A stretch of DNA of 64,000 bases from Nocardia brasiliensis ATCC 700358. Lineage in GTDB: Bacteria; Actinomycetota; Actinomycetes; Mycobacteriales; Mycobacteriaceae. Shown here piece by piece: positions 60,764-64,000 of the stretch (positions are counted from its first letter, which is position 1; each line of letters opens with the position of its first letter). The notes below the pieces were generated by a model. That model had not been told where the DNA came from. It ran no database searches and saw nothing but the letters and a program-made list of their open reading frames with translations. The translations under genes and the position numbers were made by a program. The stretch spans positions 1,984,001-2,048,000 of the forward strand of contig NC_018681.1 in NCBI RefSeq assembly GCF_000250675.2, given 5' to 3'.

Positions 60764-62314
60764 TCAGGTGGCGGGGGCCAGGGCTGCGGCGGCGGCAGGG
60801 GTGGCGGCTGTGCGGTCGGCGGGCACGAGGCCGATGCGGGTGCGACGGTCGAGTAGATCGTCGGGGGTGAGGGCGCCCTCGTGGGTGACCGCGAAAGCGA
60901 ATTCGGCTGCGGTGACGTCGATTCCCGGCGCGATGGGGTCGGCGAGAGCCGGGTTGGACTGTGCGGCAGCGAGAATGGTCGCGGCCTCGCTGCCGTAGCG
61001 ATCGATCAGGGTGGGTGGTGCGTCGATACGATCGCGTTCCGCGCCGGATACCGCGCCCACCAACGGAAGTCGACGGGTGCGGCAGGGTCCGGCGGACAGT
61101 GCGGCGCGGGAAACCGCGGCGTCGACGGCGTCCTCGGCCATGCGGCGGTAGGTGGTCAACTTGCCGCCGACGATGGTGACGACACCGGTCGGCGAGGTCA
61201 ATACCGCGTGCTTGCGGGAGATGTCGGCGGTGCTGTCGTCGGCGGTTTTCAGCAGCGGGCGCAGGCCCGCGTAGCTGCCTCGGATATCGGCCCGCTTCAA
61301 CGGTTCCCGCAGCGCGGTGTTGATCGTGTCGAGCAGGAAGCCGATCTCGGCCTCGGTGGGTTTCGGTTCGTCGGGCACCGGGCCGGGCGCGTCCTCATCG
61401 GTCAGGCCGAGGTACACCCGGCCGTGCGCGGCGGGGAAGGCGAAGACGAATCGGCTGGTACTGCCGGGCACCGGCACGGTCAGCGATGCGGTGAGGCCCC
61501 CGAACGCGGCGGCGTCGAACACCAGGTGTGTGCCGCGGCTCGGGCGCAGCTCGATACTGGGGTCGACCTCGTCGGCCCAGACGCCGGTCGCGTTCACCAC
61601 CGCGCGGGCCCGCACGGTCATGCTCTCGCCGCTGAGCGTGTCCCGTAACGTGGCCGAATCTCCGGTCACATCAAGAGCTTCCACACGCGTCAGCACGCTC
61701 GCACCCTCCGCGGCCGCGGTGCGCGCCAGCGCGACCACCAGGCGGGCATCGTCGACGAGCTGTCCGTCCCAGGCTTGCAGCCCGCCGCGCAAGCCCGCGC
61801 GGCGAACCGTCGGCGCGAGACGTAGCGCCTCGGCCGCGGCGACTCGGCGGGACCGGGGCAGGATCGATGCGGGGGTGCCCGCCCCGCGACGCAACAGATC
61901 GCCCGCCGCGAAACCCGCTCGGACGAGCGCGCTCTGCGCCGCGCCGATACCGGGCAGCAGCGGGACGAGCTGGGGGAGCGGTCGCACGAGATGCGGTGCG
62001 GTGGTGCGGATCAGGATGCCGCGCTCGACGGCGCTCTCGTGCGCGATGCCGACCTGACCGCTGGCGAGGTAACGCAACCCGCCGTGCACGAGCTTGGAAC
62101 TCCAGCGGCTGGTGCCGAACGCGAGATCGTGTCGCTCGACCAGCACGGTACGCAGCCCGCGCGCGGCCGCGTCCAGCGCCGCGCCCGCACCGGTGACCCC
62201 GCCGCCGATGATCAGCAGATCGATCTGTGCACCGTCGCCGAGCTGTCGCAGCTCGCGGGTGCGCCGGTCCGCGTTGAGGGCCGAATCTCCGGTAACCACC
62301 GAATTCCTGGTCAT
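60764..62314 (-). CDS. glpD: Glycerol-3-phosphate dehydrogenase, FAD-dependent
   Basis: The 516-aa enzyme oxidises glycerol-3-phosphate to DHAP and feeds electrons to quinones. The FAD site LLIIGGGVTGAGAALDAAARG (about 33-53, in two parts), SSKLVHGGLRYL and GGKLTTYRRMAED are typical. The ATG at 62314 follows GGAAAGG; the open frame further upstream is repeat sequence. Gene order glpD-TetR-FAD oxidase equals Rv2249c-Rv2250c-Rv2251, so this is the GlpD1-type enzyme. Confidence 0.94.
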   Translation of the reverse strand: MTRNSVVTGDSALNADRRTRELRQLGDGAQIDLLIIGGGVTGAGAALDAAARGLRTVLVERHDLAFGTSRWSSKLVHGGLRYLASGQVGIAHESAVERGILIRTTAPHLVRPLPQLVPLLPGIGAAQSALVRAGFAAGDLLRRGAGTPASILPRSRRVAAAEALRLAPTVRRAGLRGGLQAWDGQLVDDARLVVALARTAAAEGASVLTRVEALDVTGDSATLRDTLSGESMTVRARAVVNATGVWADEVDPSIELRPSRGTHLVFDAAAFGGLTASLTVPVPGSTSRFVFAFPAAHGRVYLGLTDEDAPGPVPDEPKPTEAEIGFLLDTINTALREPLKRADIRGSYAGLRPLLKTADDSTADISRKHAVLTSPTGVVTIVGGKLTTYRRMAEDAVDAAVSRAALSAGPCRTRRLPLVGAVSGAERDRIDAPPTLIDRYGSEAATILAAAQSNPALADPIAPGIDVTAAEFAFAVTHEGALTPDDLLDRRTRIGLVPADRTAATPAAAAALAPAT

Positions 62315-62827
62315 CGCACTACCTTTCCGATATCGATGGCATCGCCTGCGCGACGCCCGGCACTCGTCTGCGGCAACACCCGAACCGAGTAAGACGCCGC
62401 ATGAATCGCGCCGAGGGACAACCCCGAACCGCGTGGGGGCCAACTCGAACCGCGTGGGGGCGTGACCCGAACCGCGTGGGGACAACTTGAACCGTGTGGG
62501 GGGAATCCGAACAGCGTGGGGCGTAACCCGAGCCGGGTGGGGCCACCACCTGAACTGCGCAGGGGGGCGACCTGAACTGCGTGGGGCAACCCGAACCGCG
62601 CGGGAGCCAACCTGAACCGCGCGGGGCGACCGGAGTCGCGCGGAGCGTAGCCCGAGCCACGTCCGGGGCAGCCCGAACCGCGTAGGGCGTGACCCGAACG
62701 GCGTGGGGGACAACCTGAACCGCGTGGGGCAGCCCGAACCGCGTAGGGCGTGACCCGAACCGCGTGGGGACAGCCCGAGCCGCGCCCAGGGCAACCCCAA
62801 CCGCTTGGGGCATCGCCCGAACCGTGT
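62315..62827. other. 513-nt gap between TetR and glpD filled by repeats
   Basis: Apart from about 100 nt next to glpD, the whole gap is the 21-bp degenerate array listed separately. Long minus-strand frames here are an effect of the repeat. Confidence 0.75.
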
Positions 62828-62829
62828 TC
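62423..62829. repeat. Degenerate 21-bp tandem array, about 20 units
   Basis: Units of 19-23 bp with consensus CCGAACCGCGTGGGG plus a variable 4-6 nt ending in AC. CYGARCC and GGG are the most constant parts. The array reaches the TetR stop codon at its right end. Unit boundaries were assigned by eye. Confidence 0.85.
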
Positions 62830-63475
62830 ACCGGGACGCGCCCGGAACGAGATAGCCGTCGATCGCGTGGCGCAGTTCGGCGTCGAGTTCCGTGCCGCGC
62901 AGCACCGGCGCGACCGTGCCGGCGGATTGCACGGCGGACTGTGCGATCAGCAACAGCATGGTGGCCAGATGTTCCGGATCGCCCGCGCGAATCGAGCCGT
63001 CCTGCTGGCCTTCTCGGATCCCGGCCGCGAACAGCTCGATCAGCGCGCGCTGGTTGCGGCCCAGCCGGCCGAACACGTAGGTGAGCATCAGGTCGGTGTC
63101 GGTGCGGAAGATCTTGCCGAACAACGAGTTCGAGCGCACGGTCGCGGCGCCGGCGACGATGCCCTCGACCAAGCGGGCCCGCCCGGTGCCCGCGCGCGGC
63201 ATGGAGTCGGTGACGATCGCGCGCAGCTCACGCACCAGCAGCTCGGCTACCAGCGCGCCGGTGTCCGGCCACCGGCGGTAGACGGTCGGCCGGCTGACTC
63301 CGGCCCGCCGCGCCACCTCGGTGAGGGTGGTGCGCCGCACGCCGAATTCCTCGACGCAACGGCGCGCGGCCTCGAAGATCGCGAGGTCGATCGCGGAAGG
63401 TGCGGTGTCGGCGGACTCGTCCGGAGCGGTCAAGGTGTCACCTCGGGTCGGCAGCTCATCGTTACTACTTGACAT
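62828..63475 (-). CDS. TetR-family regulator (Rv2250c-like)
   Basis: The 215-aa protein has an N-terminal helix-turn-helix (TTLTEVARRAGVSRPTVYRRWPD, about 50-72 in two parts) after a disordered 25-residue tail. It lies between glpD (same strand) and a divergent FAD oxidase, as in M. tuberculosis. A 17-bp dyad overlapping its own start codon indicates autoregulation and control of the divergent gene. Confidence 0.9.
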   Translation of the reverse strand: MSSSNDELPTRGDTLTAPDESADTAPSAIDLAIFEAARRCVEEFGVRRTTLTEVARRAGVSRPTVYRRWPDTGALVAELLVRELRAIVTDSMPRAGTGRARLVEGIVAGAATVRSNSLFGKIFRTDTDLMLTYVFGRLGRNQRALIELFAAGIREGQQDGSIRAGDPEHLATMLLLIAQSAVQSAGTVAPVLRGTELDAELRHAIDGYLVPGASR

Positions 63476-63485
63476 TCTATGTCAA
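63469..63485. promoter_or_regulatory. TetR operator overlapping start codon
   Basis: TTGACAT-TCT-ATGTCAA is a perfect 17-bp dyad. It overlaps the TetR start codon (63473-63475) and lies 11 nt before the divergent FAD oxidase ATG, so one bound dimer would block both. Confidence 0.75.
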
Positions 63486-63495
63486 ACTGTAACGC

Positions 63496-64000
63496 ATGGT
63501 CGAGACGCAGAAGCACACCGGCGAGGAACCGACTCCCGCGCAGAACTCGGGCGTAACCGAGGCCGCGGCGGGTATGGTCTGGGATGCCTGGGGCATTCCC
63601 GCCGGACACAAGCCGCTGTCGGCACAGATCCGGAACCTCTTGACGCAGGTGTTCGGAGTGTCCGGCGACCCGGTGGCGCGCCGCGATGAGGGCGATGTGC
63701 TGCTCCGCGAGTCGGCGCTCACGCCGGACCAGCGAGACGGGTTGGCCGGGGTGGTCGGCGCGGACAACGTGTCGGCCGACCACCGCGACCGGTTGCGGCA
63801 CGCGGGCGGCAAGAGCACCTTCGACCTGCTGCGCCGTCGTGCCGAAGAGCCGCAGGACGCGCCCGACGCCATCGTCGCTCCCGCCGACCATGCGCAGGTC
63901 CTGGCCGTGCTGGCCTACTGCGCCGAGCAGGGGATCGCCGTGGTGCCGTTCGGCGGCGGAACGAGTGTGGTGGGCGGCGTCGACCCGGTCCGCGGTCGTT
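63496..64000 (+). CDS. FAD-binding oxidase, AGPS-like (partial)
   Basis: The gene runs off the right edge; 168 codons are visible. WDAWGIPAGHKPLS and the FAD-binding PP-loop VVPFGGGTSVVGG near residue 155 match the alkyl-dihydroxyacetonephosphate-synthase-like flavoproteins (M. tuberculosis Rv2251). Such enzymes in actinobacteria oxidise 2-hydroxy acids or act in ether-lipid-like pathways; the C-terminal half needed to tell is missing. Divergent from TetR with a shared operator. Confidence 0.88.
   Translation, partial: MVETQKHTGEEPTPAQNSGVTEAAAGMVWDAWGIPAGHKPLSAQIRNLLTQVFGVSGDPVARRDEGDVLLRESALTPDQRDGLAGVVGADNVSADHRDRLRHAGGKSTFDLLRRRAEEPQDAPDAIVAPADHAQVLAVLAYCAEQGIAVVPFGGGTSVVGGVDPVRGR

Noticed and set aside
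62401..62829. Regular repeats suggestive of a CRISPR array
   Set aside because: Units are contiguous and degenerate with only 4-6 variable bases between conserved cores; there are no unique 30-nt spacers and no cas genes.

Overview
The window is high-GC actinobacterial DNA from a mycolic-acid bacterium (Mycobacteriales), most likely Nocardia or a close relative. The inference rests on a mycothiol-type CPWC nitroreductase, mIHF, a PapA-type acyltransferase, the ClpP1P2/ClpX set, SigJ, and two gene orders shared with Mycobacterium tuberculosis: the Rv2466c-rpiB-Nei-lipP-tig-clpP1-clpP2 order (1-31.5 kb) and glpD-TetR-FAD oxidase (Rv2249c-Rv2251, right end). The species cannot be fixed from the sequence alone.

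Layout. 0-3.6 kb: partial ferredoxin reductase, CPWC nitroreductase, M48 protease, rpiB, Nei-type glycosylase. 3.6-19 kb: a diguanylate cyclase, tRNA-Gly and tRNA-Pro, then an accessory-looking stretch (VOC protein, TetR, PapA-like acyltransferase, a TPR protein ending in two YezG-like immunity domains, a LuxR regulator without an ATPase domain, a pair of KAS-III proteins of which one has lost the catalytic residues, SDR, tam with a TetR regulator), ending at a LipP-like hydrolase. 19-26 kb: Pnkp/Hen1 RNA repair pair and phosphoketolase. 26-31.5 kb: lipid-anchored FKBP, trigger factor, clpP1-clpP2, clpX (protein folding and quality control).

31.5-45.7 kb: STAS protein, L7/L12-CTD protein, two Lrp/AsnC-plus-exporter modules (LysE, EamA), PhzF, aldo/keto reductase, ketosteroid-isomerase-like protein, metY, OsmC, an mIHF gene away from its usual gmk neighbourhood, and fdhF-fdhD. 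45.9-55.3 kb: a translationally overlapping operon of a proline/cysteine repeat surface protein, a membrane protein and a Ser/Thr kinase, followed by an HTH_38/MarR regulator divergent from a cytochrome P450 and an FHA-domain protein with long repeats. 55.8-64 kb: NmrA reductase/TetR pair with two perfect operators, GNAT, SigJ with an NDH-2-like oxidoreductase, glpD, TetR, and the start of an AGPS-like FAD oxidase.

The most unusual signals are non-coding. A 70-nt palindromic element occurs three times (34679, 34910, 60621) with an identical stem/internal-loop layout and a compensatory base change in the inner stem. An array of about 20 copies of a degenerate 21-bp unit fills the gap between glpD and its neighbouring TetR gene (62423-62829). 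A four-copy 24-bp tandem repeat lies at 60441-60536. A long hairpin with AT-rich arms lies between the P450 and FHA genes (52984-53047). Several clear dyad operators can be assigned to neighbouring regulators. No insertion sequence, integrase, CRISPR array or prophage was seen.
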